A stretch of 64,000 nt of DNA from Flavivirga amylovorans (GTDB lineage: Bacteria; Bacteroidota; Bacteroidia; Flavobacteriales; Flavobacteriaceae): assembly GCF_030540875.1 (NCBI RefSeq), contig NZ_JAUOEM010000002.1, positions 1 to 64,000 of the forward strand. The letters run 5' to 3'. The notes below the pieces were generated by a model. That model ran no database searches, was not told the DNA's origin, and was given only the letters and a program-made list of their open reading frames with translations. The translations under genes were made by a program, and so were the position numbers. Positions 50,702 through 60,868 of this stretch are shown one piece after another (position 1 is the first letter of the stretch; the number at the start of each line of letters is the position of its first letter).

Positions 50702-50737
50702 AAAAAGCTCCTGAAGATAAGGCAACAGGAGCTTTTT
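50702..50737. terminator. Terminator of the glycogen operon
   Basis: Perfect 12-bp arms AAAAAGCTCCTG (50702-50713) and CAGGAGCTTTTT (50726-50737), 22 bases beyond the GH31 stop on the minus strand. T-runs on both strands make it bidirectional. Confidence 0.85.
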
Positions 50738-50758
50738 AATTAGTTGTATGATATGGTT

Positions 50759-53161
50759 CTAAGCCATAATATGAAGCTCTGTAAATTCCTTATCAAGAAC
50801 TAAAGTATTATCACCATTAAGCTTAATATCCTTAAAAAGGATTTCTTCATTATCTACCTGGACTTTAGATATTTTAAATGGTAAACCATGCAAGCTTAAT
50901 TTAAACGTTTTATACGTTGTTATAAACTTACCAGACTTATGCTGTTGAATAATTAATTCGTTTTCCTTACCAAGCAATTTGAAGTCTCTTAAACTATATC
51001 TTCCTTTAATGTAATCATAACCATCAGTAGCATCTTCGTAAACCATTGAGCTTTCTTTACCTAATTTGTAATATACATCAAGCAATAATTCATCAATAAC
51101 TTTTTCACCTACGTATTGCTGTATTGGGTATTTAGGAATAATAGCGCCTTCTTTTACAAATATTGGCATGCTGTCTAGGTCTGCATCCACCCATAATTCC
51201 TGACCTCCATTTACGATCTCATCTGTCCAGAAGTTGTACCATTTCCCTCTAGGGATATACATGCGTCTTCCTTTTTGATTAGGTCCTGTTATTGGGCATG
51301 CTAAGATCTTTTCGCCAAAGATAAACTCATCGTTTCTATAATGTGTTTGAGCGTCTTCCTGATCGTATAATACAAGTGACTTTAAAATAGGAATGCCTTC
51401 TTCGGCATATCTCCAAAAAGCGGTGTATAAATAAGGCAGTAATTGATATCTTAATTCAATAAACTTTCTTACTACATTGGTTATAGTATCTCCAAAAGCC
51501 CAAGGCTCTTGATCTCCATGGTCTCCAGAGGAATGTGTTCTACAAAATGGGTGGAAAATCCCTAGCTGAATCCAACGCGCGTATAGCTCGCCATTAGGTT
51601 GTTCTGCAAATCCACCAATATCCGATCCAATAAAAGAGAATCCAGACATACACATACGTTGTGCCTGTAGGTTGGCAATGTTTAAGTGGTCCCATGTTGC
51701 TACATTATCACCAGTCCAACTAGACGTATAACGTTGTGTACCAGAATATGCAGCTCTAGTAATTACAAAAGGCCTTTTAGGATATGAGAATTTTTTTAAA
51801 CCTTGATAGGTAGCTCTTGCCATTTGCATGCCATAAACGTTATGTGCTTTTCTGTGACTACAAGCATTGCCATCGTAATCATGCCTTACATCATTAGGGA
51901 AGGTTTTTCCTGGAACATCCATGACAGCAGGTTCGTTCATATCATTCCAAACGCCTTTCACTCCTATGTCTTCTACAAGTTCTTTAAACAAATCAGACCA
52001 CCAATCTCTTACTTCTGGTTTGGTGAAATCTGGGAAATAACATTCACCAGGCCATACTTTACCTTTCATGTAAGGGCCGTCTGCCCGTTTACAGAAGTAG
52101 TCATTTTCTAACCCCTCTTTAAAAACAGAATAATCCATATCTATTTTAATGCCCGGATCTATAATAACAATGGTTTTAAAACCATCATCGGCTAACTCCT
52201 TAACCATTCGTTTAGGATCTGGAAAATGATCCTTGCTCCAGGTAAAACATCTAAATCCTTCCATGTAGTCTATATCTAAATAGATCGCATCACATGGAAT
52301 TTGCAATTCTCTAAACTTCGCTGTAATTTCTTTTACGTTGGACTCAGGATAGTAACTCCATTTACATTGGTGGTACCCTAAAGTCCATAGAGCTGGAAGC
52401 TCATGAGGCTTTCCTGTTAAGTCGGTATAATTTACAACAACATCAGACATTTCTGGTCCATAAATGAAGTAGTAATTCATTTCACCACCTTGAGCCCAAA
52501 AACTCGTGATGTTACGACGTTCATGACAAAAATCAAAGAATGAACGGAAGGTATTATCGAAAAATATGCCGTAAGATTTTTTATTATGTAGGGCTGTGTA
52601 AAAAGGAATCGCTTTATAAATGGGGTCAGTATCTCTACCATAGGCATAAGAATCTGTTACCCAATTCTCGAAGCGTTTACCTTTAAGATTATTATCTACA
52701 GGTTTATCACCTAAGCCATAGTAGCTTTCACCTGGTTGAGATGTTTTAGACATTTTTACAATATCGCCACCGTGCTCATAACTTTCTTCCCAGTGAAACC
52801 CAAGTTCGTCTTCGCAAATTAAGGAGTTATCCTTAGCGTCAAAAATAGACGTTCGCAAATCTAATTTTGAAATACGACAAATAAGTTTTGATGTGGTTAT
52901 AGTATAGTTATTTTCATCTTCTGTTACTTCAAGATGATTATAACCTCTACTGGCATATTTAGTGATGGCATAAGAGAAGTCATTTTCAAAAATACCCGTT
53001 GTAGCAAATCTGAATCGTAGGATACTATCGCGACGTACGGTAACTTCTAATATAACACCATTCTCTGTAGTAAAAGAAAGTACGTTTAGGTTCTTTTCGT
53101 ATGAAACTATTTTGGAAGGAAACAGGTTTCCTTTATATTCTAATTCGGTATTTAAAATCAT
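50759..53161 (-). CDS. GH31-family alpha-glucosidase
   Basis: An 800-residue glycoside hydrolase of family 31, which removes alpha-linked glucose from chain ends. The nucleophile region reads G-V-W-N-D-M-N-E-P (about residue 400), followed by the R-x-x-Y-S-G-x-Q-R-Y segment and the later acid/base region W-T-G-D-N. A GH31 N-terminal beta domain and the C-terminal beta domains bring it to normal length. It has no signal peptide, so it acts in the cytoplasm, in line with its place 145 bases after glgB at the end of the glycogen operon. It could trim glycogen or imported malto-oligosaccharides. Confidence 0.95.
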   Translation of the reverse strand: MILNTELEYKGNLFPSKIVSYEKNLNVLSFTTENGVILEVTVRRDSILRFRFATTGIFENDFSYAITKYASRGYNHLEVTEDENNYTITTSKLICRISKLDLRTSIFDAKDNSLICEDELGFHWEESYEHGGDIVKMSKTSQPGESYYGLGDKPVDNNLKGKRFENWVTDSYAYGRDTDPIYKAIPFYTALHNKKSYGIFFDNTFRSFFDFCHERRNITSFWAQGGEMNYYFIYGPEMSDVVVNYTDLTGKPHELPALWTLGYHQCKWSYYPESNVKEITAKFRELQIPCDAIYLDIDYMEGFRCFTWSKDHFPDPKRMVKELADDGFKTIVIIDPGIKIDMDYSVFKEGLENDYFCKRADGPYMKGKVWPGECYFPDFTKPEVRDWWSDLFKELVEDIGVKGVWNDMNEPAVMDVPGKTFPNDVRHDYDGNACSHRKAHNVYGMQMARATYQGLKKFSYPKRPFVITRAAYSGTQRYTSSWTGDNVATWDHLNIANLQAQRMCMSGFSFIGSDIGGFAEQPNGELYARWIQLGIFHPFCRTHSSGDHGDQEPWAFGDTITNVVRKFIELRYQLLPYLYTAFWRYAEEGIPILKSLVLYDQEDAQTHYRNDEFIFGEKILACPITGPNQKGRRMYIPRGKWYNFWTDEIVNGGQELWVDADLDSMPIFVKEGAIIPKYPIQQYVGEKVIDELLLDVYYKLGKESSMVYEDATDGYDYIKGRYSLRDFKLLGKENELIIQQHKSGKFITTYKTFKLSLHGLPFKISKVQVDNEEILFKDIKLNGDNTLVLDKEFTELHIMA

Positions 53162-53306
53162 AGAGGTTAGCGCAATTTATTAGTTGCCTAAATTACTAAA
53201 TTTAGCAACTAATAGTGGTCAGTATTTATTAAAAAAACATTATGATTATTTGATAAAACACAAATAATCAATGAGATAATTACATAAACCTCAAATAGAA
53301 ACGTAT

Positions 53307-55211
53307 TTACGTTGAAAAGATAACCAAGCCTAAAGGAGGTAATGTTATTTCTACTGAAAAATCCTTTCCGTTCCAGGGGTCTTTTTTTGCTGAAATTTGT
53401 TTTTTGTTTGTAATGCCACTTCCACCAAATTCTTTAGCATCGCTATTAAAAATTTCTTTAATTTTTGTTTTTAAAGGGACTCCTATTTTGTAATTTTCTC
53501 TAATGTTTGGTGTTAAGTTACAAACAACGATAACATCATTTTCAGAGTCGTACCCTTTTCTTATATAAGATAAAACACAGTTTTCATGGTCATCAAAACT
53601 AATCCATTCAAACCCTTCTCCACTAAATCCTTTTTCATACAAGGCAGGTGTTGTTTTATAGAGCTTGTTTAATTCCCTATAATAGTTTTGAAGATTTTTA
53701 TGTGGTTCGAAGTCTAATAAATTCCAATCTAGGCTTTCTTGAAAATTCCATTCGTTATATTGACCAAACTCACCGCCCATAAACAATAATTTGGTTCCTG
53801 GATGGGTAAACATATAGCCGTATAATAAACGAAGATTTGCAAAGCGTTGCCATTCATCGCCAGGCATTCTGCCTAAAATAGAGTTCTTACCATAAACGAC
53901 TTCGTCATGTGATAATGGTAACATGAAATTTTCGGTAAAGGCATATGCCAAACTAAATGTTATGTCATTTTGGTGGTATTTTCTATAAATAGGGTCTTTG
54001 GCGAAATATTCTAGGGTATCATGCATCCAACCCATCATCCATTTCATACCAAAACCTAGACCACCAGAAAAAACAGGCTTGGAAACCATTGGAAATGCTG
54101 TGGATTCTTCTGCGATGGTTTGAACATCTGGGAAGGATCTGTAAATTTCTTTATTCAATTCTTTTAGAAAACTTATAACGGCGAGATTTTCTCTACCGCC
54201 ATACATATTAGGTTCCCATTCACCTTCTTCACGAGAATAATCCAAAAATAGCATAGATGCAACGGCATCAACACGTAATCCGTCTGCATGATATTGTTCC
54301 ATCCAGAAAATGGCATTACTTATCAGGAACGATCTAACTTCATTTCGTTCGTAATTAAAAATCAGACTTTTCCAATCCTGGTGATAGCCTTTTCTTTTGT
54401 CTGGGTGTTCGTATAAATGAGAGCCATCAAAGAATCCTAAACCGTGTGCATCCTCTGGAAAGTGAGAAGGTACCCAGTCTAAAATAATACCAATATCGTT
54501 TTGGTGTAGTTTGTCTACCAAATACTTGAACTCTTCAGGATAACCAAAACGAGAAGTTGGTGCAAAATACCCTGTTAGCTGGTATCCCCATGAAGGATCA
54601 TAAGGGTATTCCATAATAGGCATGAGTTCTACATGTGTAAAATTCATGTCTTTAACATAGTTTACTAAATCGTCTGCTAACTCGAAATAAGACAAAAACC
54701 GATCTTCTTCTAAATGTCTTTTCCAAGAGCCTAGATGTACTTCGTAAACAGAAAAAGGAGCGTCTATAGCATTATGCTTTTTACGCTTTTTCATCCAATC
54801 TTTATCTTTCCATGCATAGTTATCATCCCAAACAATTGATGCTGTTTTGGGAGGATGCTCACAGCGTCTTGCATAAGGGTCGGCCTTTTCTGTTTTTATA
54901 TCACCATTGTAACTTTTAATGCTGTATTTATAAATAGTGCCTTTTCCTATCAAAGGAATAAACCCTTCCCAGATGCCACTTGAATCCCAGCGTACATTTA
55001 GTTGATGTTCGCCTTCTTTCCAGTGATTAAAATCACCAATTACTGATACAGATTTTGCGCTGGGCGCCCATACAGAGAAATATGTTCCTTCAATACCATC
55101 AATAATGGTAATATGAGATCCAAATTTTTCATAAAGACGATAATGAGTTCCCGATTTAAATAGATAGATGTCTAATTCGGTAAATAAGCTATAGGGTTTT
55201 ATTTGTGCCAT
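53307..55211 (-). CDS. glgB: 1,4-alpha-glucan branching enzyme
   Basis: GlgB makes the alpha-1,6 branches of glycogen. The 634-residue protein has an N-terminal CBM48 domain (about 20-125; Y-F-S-V-W-A-P-S-A, V-S-V-I-G-D-F-N-H-W) and the GH13 catalytic domain with G-I-I-L-D-W-V-P-S-H, D-G-L-R-V-D-A-V-A-S-M-L (nucleophile D near 310) and H-D-E-V-V-Y. The C-terminal beta domain closes the protein. It starts 3 bases after glgC, so translational coupling is likely. Length is that of the shorter GlgB form with only one N-terminal domain. Confidence 0.97.
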   Translation of the reverse strand: MAQIKPYSLFTELDIYLFKSGTHYRLYEKFGSHITIIDGIEGTYFSVWAPSAKSVSVIGDFNHWKEGEHQLNVRWDSSGIWEGFIPLIGKGTIYKYSIKSYNGDIKTEKADPYARRCEHPPKTASIVWDDNYAWKDKDWMKKRKKHNAIDAPFSVYEVHLGSWKRHLEEDRFLSYFELADDLVNYVKDMNFTHVELMPIMEYPYDPSWGYQLTGYFAPTSRFGYPEEFKYLVDKLHQNDIGIILDWVPSHFPEDAHGLGFFDGSHLYEHPDKRKGYHQDWKSLIFNYERNEVRSFLISNAIFWMEQYHADGLRVDAVASMLFLDYSREEGEWEPNMYGGRENLAVISFLKELNKEIYRSFPDVQTIAEESTAFPMVSKPVFSGGLGFGMKWMMGWMHDTLEYFAKDPIYRKYHQNDITFSLAYAFTENFMLPLSHDEVVYGKNSILGRMPGDEWQRFANLRLLYGYMFTHPGTKLLFMGGEFGQYNEWNFQESLDWNLLDFEPHKNLQNYYRELNKLYKTTPALYEKGFSGEGFEWISFDDHENCVLSYIRKGYDSENDVIVVCNLTPNIRENYKIGVPLKTKIKEIFNSDAKEFGGSGITNKKQISAKKDPWNGKDFSVEITLPPLGLVIFST

Positions 55212-55214
55212 ATA

Positions 55215-56480
55215 TTATATTACAAAACCGTTAGGGATGGTTGCTCCATTTTTAATTACTACAATACCGTCTTTAATTGCATAGGTCTCGGTTTCCGTAT
55301 CTTCTAAGTGATTCCCTCCATTTATTCTTACATCATCACCAATGCGGCAGTTTTTATCGAGAATGGCATTTTTAATAAAGCATCGTTCTCCAATTCCCAT
55401 TAAGTTTTTTATTTTCTTTTCTTGTATCTCATGTAATGTTTCGTAGTAATCGCTTCCCATCATATAGGTTTTTATTACTGTGGACTCATCACCAATTCTG
55501 GAACGAATACCGATAACAGATTTCTCGATTTTTGCAGCACTAATAATACACCCTTCTGCAATGACCGTTTGGTTTAATGTTGTGCCTGCGACTTTTGTTG
55601 TAGGTAACATTCTGGCGTGTGTGTATATACGCTTTTTCTTATCATATAAATCGAAATCAGGTATATTGTCTGTTAATCCAATATTGGCTTCAAAAAAGGA
55701 ATCAATGTTACCTATATCTGTCCAATATCCTTCGTATTGGTAGCTTAGTGTTTTATGTTTTTTAATATTTTGAGGGATGATTTCTTTACCAAAATCTATT
55801 GTAGAAGAATCATTCATTAATTTGATTAATAAATCCCGGTTAAAAATATAAATCCCCATAGAAGCCAGATAGTTTCGACCTTGGCCTTTCATTTCGTCAC
55901 TTACTTCAGAAGTCCAGTCTGGTAGTAAGCTAGCCTCTGGTTTCTCTATAAAAGAGGTGACTACACTTTTATCATTAGCTTTTAGGATACCAAAAGAAGT
56001 AGCGTCTTTTGCATTAACAGGAATAGTAGCAATTGAAATTTTAGCATTACTTTTTTCATGAGCTTCAATCATTTTATCGTAATCCATTTGGTATAATTGA
56101 TCTCCAGATAGTATTAATGCATAATCAAAATCATGCCTTAAAAAATGATGCATACTTTGGCGAACTGCATCAGCGGTTCCTTGAAACCAACCTTTATTCC
56201 CTGGTGTTTGTTCTGCGGCAAGTACATCAACAAAAGCACTACTAAAAAAACTAAAATGATAGGTATCTTTAATATGACGGTTCAATGATGCTGAATTAAA
56301 TTGTGTTAAAACAAACATGCGTTTAATATCTGCGTTAATACAATTGGAAATAGGGATGTCAACCAATCTATATTTTCCTGCTATTGGTACAGCTGGTTTA
56401 GATCGTTGTTCAGTTAAAGGATGTAGTCTTGAACCTTGACCACCGCCTAAGATGATGGATAAAACCTTGTTATTTATCAT
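55215..56480 (-). CDS. glgC: Glucose-1-phosphate adenylyltransferase
   Basis: GlgC makes ADP-glucose from glucose 1-phosphate and ATP, the committed step of glycogen synthesis. The 421-residue protein has G-G-G-Q-G-S-R-L-H-P-L-T and K-P-A-V-P-I-A-G-K-Y-R-L-V-D near the start (nucleotide and regulatory site), S-G-D-Q-L-Y-Q-M-D-Y (catalytic Asp), and F-I-E-K-P-E (sugar phosphate). The left-handed helix of the C-terminal part (about 300-421) is normal. It lies 9 bases after glgA and 3 before glgB. Confidence 0.97.
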   Translation of the reverse strand: MINNKVLSIILGGGQGSRLHPLTEQRSKPAVPIAGKYRLVDIPISNCINADIKRMFVLTQFNSASLNRHIKDTYHFSFFSSAFVDVLAAEQTPGNKGWFQGTADAVRQSMHHFLRHDFDYALILSGDQLYQMDYDKMIEAHEKSNAKISIATIPVNAKDATSFGILKANDKSVVTSFIEKPEASLLPDWTSEVSDEMKGQGRNYLASMGIYIFNRDLLIKLMNDSSTIDFGKEIIPQNIKKHKTLSYQYEGYWTDIGNIDSFFEANIGLTDNIPDFDLYDKKKRIYTHARMLPTTKVAGTTLNQTVIAEGCIISAAKIEKSVIGIRSRIGDESTVIKTYMMGSDYYETLHEIQEKKIKNLMGIGERCFIKNAILDKNCRIGDDVRINGGNHLEDTETETYAIKDGIVVIKNGATIPNGFVI

Positions 56481-56489
56481 ATTTTTAGT

Positions 56490-57893
56490 TTAAATGGATT
56501 TATATAATTTAATGTACTCTTTTGCAGAAGCATTCCAGGAGTGATCAATTCCCATAACCTGCTTACTTAGTTTTTTATACGTTGTGTTGTTTTCATAAAG
56601 GGAGGTCCCTCTATCTATCGCATTTGTTATGTCTGAAACTGTAACGTCTTTATGGCAAATACCAAAGCCGTTTTTTTCTGAAATATCTATAACGGTATCT
56701 TTAAGACCTCCAATACGTCGCACAATAGGTATGGTGCCATATCTTAATGCATACATTTGGTTAAGTCCACAAGGCTCTACTCTTGATGGCATAAGTAAAA
56801 AATCTGCACCCGCATAGATAACATGTGATAAGGATTCATCGTACCCAATAAAAGCATTGTAAGTGCCTTTATAATCATTTTTAAGAGCTTCTAACTGAAT
56901 TTCTGTATCGTCATGTCCAGAACCTAATAGTAAGATAGAAGCGTCTCCTTTTTCAAGAATATCTTTAAATGCTTCGGGAAACAAATCGGATCCTTTTTCT
57001 CCAACTAATCTACCAATAAATGCAAAAAGGGGTTTTTTAACGTCTAGATTAAAGGTATCGCACAAATGTTTTTTGTTTGCTTTTTTTCCAGAAACAACTG
57101 TTTTGGTATTGTAGTTGGAAACAAGGTAATTGTCGGTTTCTGGATCCCATACATTCCAATCGATACCGTTTAAAATACCCGAGCATTTTGCGCTTTCATG
57201 ATTTAACAGATTTTCTAATCCGTTAGCAGATAACTTTAATTCTTCCATATAACTGGGGGATACCGTGGTAATCCGCCAAGCACATTTTATTGCTGCTGCT
57301 AATGGGTTTACACTACCGCCCCAATCTAAAAATCCTACATTCTCAAAATTAAAAGGAGGAATTAAATTTACTTTTTTATGCGAAAACCAGCCTTGGTATT
57401 GCGCATTATGTATGGTTAAAATATTTGGGATTTTTCTAAAAGCCTCATATTTAAAGCTTTCTTGAAGCATGAAAGGAATCAACCCTGTATGGTGGTCATG
57501 ACAATGTATATAATCGGGATATGCATCCCAAGTTAGCATCCAATCTAACGTTGCAATTTGAAAGGCTAAAAAGCGTTCTGTATCATCATTGGAATACACA
57601 TATTCTTTGAATAAAAGTTCGGGAACATCAACAAAAAAAATATCGAAATCTAGAAGAGGTTCTTTTAAGGTTAATATTTTAAAAGGATATGATGTATCCG
57701 CTAAGTTTAATTGAGATTCATAAACGGTATTAAAAGTATTTGCTTTGGTAAATTTGTTATCATAAAAAGGCATAATAACTTGAGATGAAAATGAGGCACT
57801 ATTTTGATATTTTGGTAATGCTCCAACAACATCTGCTAACCCTCCTACTTTAGCTACTGGATAACATTCTGCGCTTATGTGTGTAACGTTCAT
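56490..57893 (-). CDS. glgA: Glycogen synthase
   Basis: GlgA is the ADP-glucose-dependent GT5 enzyme that extends glycogen chains. The 467-residue protein shows the family start H-I-S-A-E-C-Y-P-V-A-K-V-G-G-L-A-D-V (ADP-glucose-binding K-x-G-G-L), the linker motif in L-T-I-H-N, and the C-terminal E-P-C-G-L-N-Q-M-Y-A-L-R-Y-G-T. It is first in the operon glgA-glgC-glgB-GH31 (gaps of 9, 3 and 145 bases). A TAATTTTG on the minus strand (57922-57929) is a likely -7 box. glgP is not in the window. Confidence 0.97.
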   Translation of the reverse strand: MNVTHISAECYPVAKVGGLADVVGALPKYQNSASFSSQVIMPFYDNKFTKANTFNTVYESQLNLADTSYPFKILTLKEPLLDFDIFFVDVPELLFKEYVYSNDDTERFLAFQIATLDWMLTWDAYPDYIHCHDHHTGLIPFMLQESFKYEAFRKIPNILTIHNAQYQGWFSHKKVNLIPPFNFENVGFLDWGGSVNPLAAAIKCAWRITTVSPSYMEELKLSANGLENLLNHESAKCSGILNGIDWNVWDPETDNYLVSNYNTKTVVSGKKANKKHLCDTFNLDVKKPLFAFIGRLVGEKGSDLFPEAFKDILEKGDASILLLGSGHDDTEIQLEALKNDYKGTYNAFIGYDESLSHVIYAGADFLLMPSRVEPCGLNQMYALRYGTIPIVRRIGGLKDTVIDISEKNGFGICHKDVTVSDITNAIDRGTSLYENNTTYKKLSKQVMGIDHSWNASAKEYIKLYKSI

Positions 57894-58165
57894 ATATAAT
57901 ATTGCATATCTTATAAACTTACAAAATTATTGTCTAAACTTTTTAGCTGATTTTATTTTTAGGGAAAATAAAGCAGATATAGCATTAATTGATGTTATCA
58001 ATAACAAAAACTTAAAAAAACATATAAATATTTTTGATTTTTCAATGAGAAATGATAAAAACTCAAAAGATTAACTTTTATTCATCAAAGAAATGAAATA
58101 CCTCTAGAAGGATATGAGATAAATTTTATATTTGTTTTATGCTGTTATAAAAACAGTTTCTAAAT

Positions 58166-60199
58166 ATGTTTAAAAGCCCCTTTTTTCTAACATCCCTTTT
58201 TCTTTTTTGTTTAAACACAAATGCGCAAAATAAGAACTTTGAAAAGCAGCTAGATACTATACAAGAGTTAAGGGTTATATCTAAAAATCACGACTTAGAT
58301 ATAGAAATGAGAATTCTGTATGCTAAAAAGGCTAGTAAGTTGTCTTATGAATTAGAAGTTGATTCGGTTATTTTGAATTCGAATAAAATGCTTATGGAGG
58401 CCTATTTAGAAAGCAAAGACTTTAATAACCTTAAAAAACTTTCTTATAGAAACTTGAATTTGGCTGAAAAGAACAAAGATTCTTCTGCTATAGCTTATAG
58501 TCATTATTATTTAGGAGAATTGTATAGATATACTTTTAAAAATGACAGTGCATATTATTATTATCGAAAAGCAGAAAACTTTTTTAGAAGGTTTAGTTAT
58601 GATTTCGAAACAGTTTTAACCCTTTATGGTATTTCGGGAATTCAATGTGATGAAAGGGATTATAAAGGGGGTGAATCTACTTCAATAGAATCCCTTGTAT
58701 TACTCGACAGATTGAGAGAGTCAAATGATGTCTACAAATACAAATCTTTTATCTATAATAATTTAGGAATAGTCTTTAATGAACTAGGGCAGTATGAAGA
58801 ATCTATAAGGTATCATAATCTCTCATTGAGTTTAAAGAGAAGTTTAAAAGGCAATTTTGAAAGAAATATAGGAAATTCTATAAATAATTTGATTAATGTG
58901 TATAGCAATTGGGAAAAATTCGATTTAGCTATTGAAAAATATAATGAAATTTTACATACTACAAATATTATTAATGAACACCCTGATATTTATGCTATGT
59001 CATTAGACAATTATGCGTATGTTTTATTTTTATCTAAAGATTATAGTCAGTTACCAGAATTATACTTAAGAGCATTAAAAATTTGTGACGGTATAGGGGA
59101 AGTCTATAAAACTATAATCATTCACCAACATTTAGCAGAGTATTATGATTATAAAAAGCAAAAAGATTCTGCTTTATATCATGGCTATAAAGCCAAAGAG
59201 ATTTCAGAACAGTTTTATAAAGATGATTTATTAAAATCACTATTAGTCCTTTCGAAAATAGAGGATGATAGCATAGCAGTAAAACATTATGAGTCTTATA
59301 TAAACTTAAACGATAGTATTCAAAGAGAAGAACGTTTAAAGAGAAACAAGTATGCTAGAATAGAATTTGAAACAGACCAGTATATAAAAGAAACCAAACG
59401 ATTAAGTACTCAAAACATTTTAATTACAATAATAGGAGGCATATTAATTTTGGTATTAGGGCTATTGTATTTTATAAGAGTTCAACGCTCAAAAAACAAG
59501 ACGTTAATTTTTGCAAGTGAGCAAGAGAAAGCGAATCAAGAAATATATAAGTTGATGCTGCAGCAACAAACTAAGCAAGAAGAGGGCAGGTTACAAGAGC
59601 GGCATAGAATAGCTCAAGACTTGCATGATGGTATCTTGGGGAGGTTATTTGGAACAAGAATGGCTATGGGGTTTTTAGATATTAAAGGGGATGAGGCAAC
59701 CTTGAATACATACAAGGAATTTGCAGACGAATTGCAAGATATTGAAAAGGAAGTAAGAGAAGTATCTCACGCGCTTAAAAAAGAGAATGAGTTATCAAAA
59801 ACCAGTTTCCAATCTATTTTAGAAGAATATATAGAAAAGCAAAGTGTTATAGTGGGTTTTAGTTGTAAGCTTAAAAAAGATGATGGTGTGAATTTTGAAT
59901 TGTTGCATGATGGGCAAAAGGTGGAAATTTATCGCATTATTCAGGAATCCATACAAAATATTATCAAACATGCTAATGCTGATAATGTTACTGTTTCTTT
60001 TTCGTTAAGAGATAATGTTTTAGAGATTAAGATAGAGGACGATGGCATAGGGTTTGATACCACTAGAAATTATAAAGGCATTGGTTTAAAAAATATAGCC
60101 TCTAGGGTATTAAAGCTTCGGGGCAATCATCAAATAATATCAATTTTAAATGAAGGAACGGAGCTAAATGTAAGTGTCCCGGTTTACAAGCGTTTTTAG
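58166..60199 (+). CDS. TPR-containing sensor histidine kinase
   Basis: A 677-residue kinase. Signal peptide (about 1-20, ending N-A-Q), then an extracytoplasmic array of TPR-like helices (about 60-390) as the sensor, one membrane helix (about 418-440; I-I-G-G-I-L-I-L-V-L-G-L-L-Y), a coiled coil, the HisKA_3 dimerisation region with R-H-R-I-A-Q-D-L-H-D-G (phospho-acceptor H near 486) and an HATPase (about 585-675; D-D-G-I-G-F-D and G-I-G-L-K-N-I). Signal and output are unknown; the periplasmic TPR array is a common Bacteroidota design. A TATATTTG at 58127-58134 fits a -7 box. The response regulator starts 3 bases later. Confidence 0.95.
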   Translation: MFKSPFFLTSLFLFCLNTNAQNKNFEKQLDTIQELRVISKNHDLDIEMRILYAKKASKLSYELEVDSVILNSNKMLMEAYLESKDFNNLKKLSYRNLNLAEKNKDSSAIAYSHYYLGELYRYTFKNDSAYYYYRKAENFFRRFSYDFETVLTLYGISGIQCDERDYKGGESTSIESLVLLDRLRESNDVYKYKSFIYNNLGIVFNELGQYEESIRYHNLSLSLKRSLKGNFERNIGNSINNLINVYSNWEKFDLAIEKYNEILHTTNIINEHPDIYAMSLDNYAYVLFLSKDYSQLPELYLRALKICDGIGEVYKTIIIHQHLAEYYDYKKQKDSALYHGYKAKEISEQFYKDDLLKSLLVLSKIEDDSIAVKHYESYINLNDSIQREERLKRNKYARIEFETDQYIKETKRLSTQNILITIIGGILILVLGLLYFIRVQRSKNKTLIFASEQEKANQEIYKLMLQQQTKQEEGRLQERHRIAQDLHDGILGRLFGTRMAMGFLDIKGDEATLNTYKEFADELQDIEKEVREVSHALKKENELSKTSFQSILEEYIEKQSVIVGFSCKLKKDDGVNFELLHDGQKVEIYRIIQESIQNIIKHANADNVTVSFSLRDNVLEIKIEDDGIGFDTTRNYKGIGLKNIASRVLKLRGNHQIISILNEGTELNVSVPVYKRF

Positions 60200-60202
60200 A
60201 AT

Positions 60203-60868
60203 ATGAATATATTAATAGTAGAAGACCACCCATTAATTAGTAATGCCTATGAGCATGCACTAGACTATGTAAGTTCTAATAATATAGATTTAAAATTTAA
60301 TATACATAAAGTCACAAATTGTGATGATGCTTATTTGAAAGTAAAAAAAGCTTTAACAGGAGAGGTTATTGATATTGTTTTTTTAGATATTAAATTGCCA
60401 CCATCTAAAGATAGAAAGATCATTTCTGGAGAAGATTTAGGTGTTAAAATAAGAATGCTTTTGCCAAAGGCTAAAATAATTATTGTTACAACGTATAATG
60501 ACAACTATAGAATCAATAATATTTTTAAAAGCATAAACCCCGAAGGGTTTTTAATAAAGAATGATTTAAGCCCTAAAGAACTTGTTTTAGCCATTGAAAA
60601 AATAATAGATAATATACCCCATTATAGTAAGTCTGTAGTTCAATTGATGCGTAAATTGACTTCTAATAGTTTCGTGATAGATGATATAGATAGAACGTTA
60701 TTATACGAGTTATCCCGTGGCACAAAAATGAGCGAATTACCACAAATAATACCGCTTTCTAAAGCTGCTATAGAAAAAAGAAAACGAACACTAAAAGAGC
60801 TTTTTAATGTAGATAGTAAACATGACAGAGACTTGCTTGAAATTGCAGAGCAAAAAGGATTTATTTAA
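60203..60868 (+). CDS. Response regulator with LuxR-like HTH
   Basis: A 221-residue regulator with a receiver domain (1-130; acidic pocket with D8, phospho-acceptor D62 in [10 protein letters not shown], and a lysine near 125) and a C-terminal helix-turn-helix (about 155-221; [19 protein letters not shown]) that is a divergent NarL/LuxR type. It is co-transcribed with the TPR kinase 3 bases upstream. Its last 4 bases overlap the 3' end of lepA on the other strand. Target genes are not evident. Confidence 0.92.
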   Translation: MNILIVEDHPLISNAYEHALDYVSSNNIDLKFNIHKVTNCDDAYLKVKKALTGEVIDIVFLDIKLPPSKDRKIISGEDLGVKIRMLLPKAKIIIVTTYNDNYRINNIFKSINPEGFLIKNDLSPKELVLAIEKIIDNIPHYSKSVVQLMRKLTSNSFVIDDIDRTLLYELSRGTKMSELPQIIPLSKAAIEKRKRTLKELFNVDSKHDRDLLEIAEQKGFI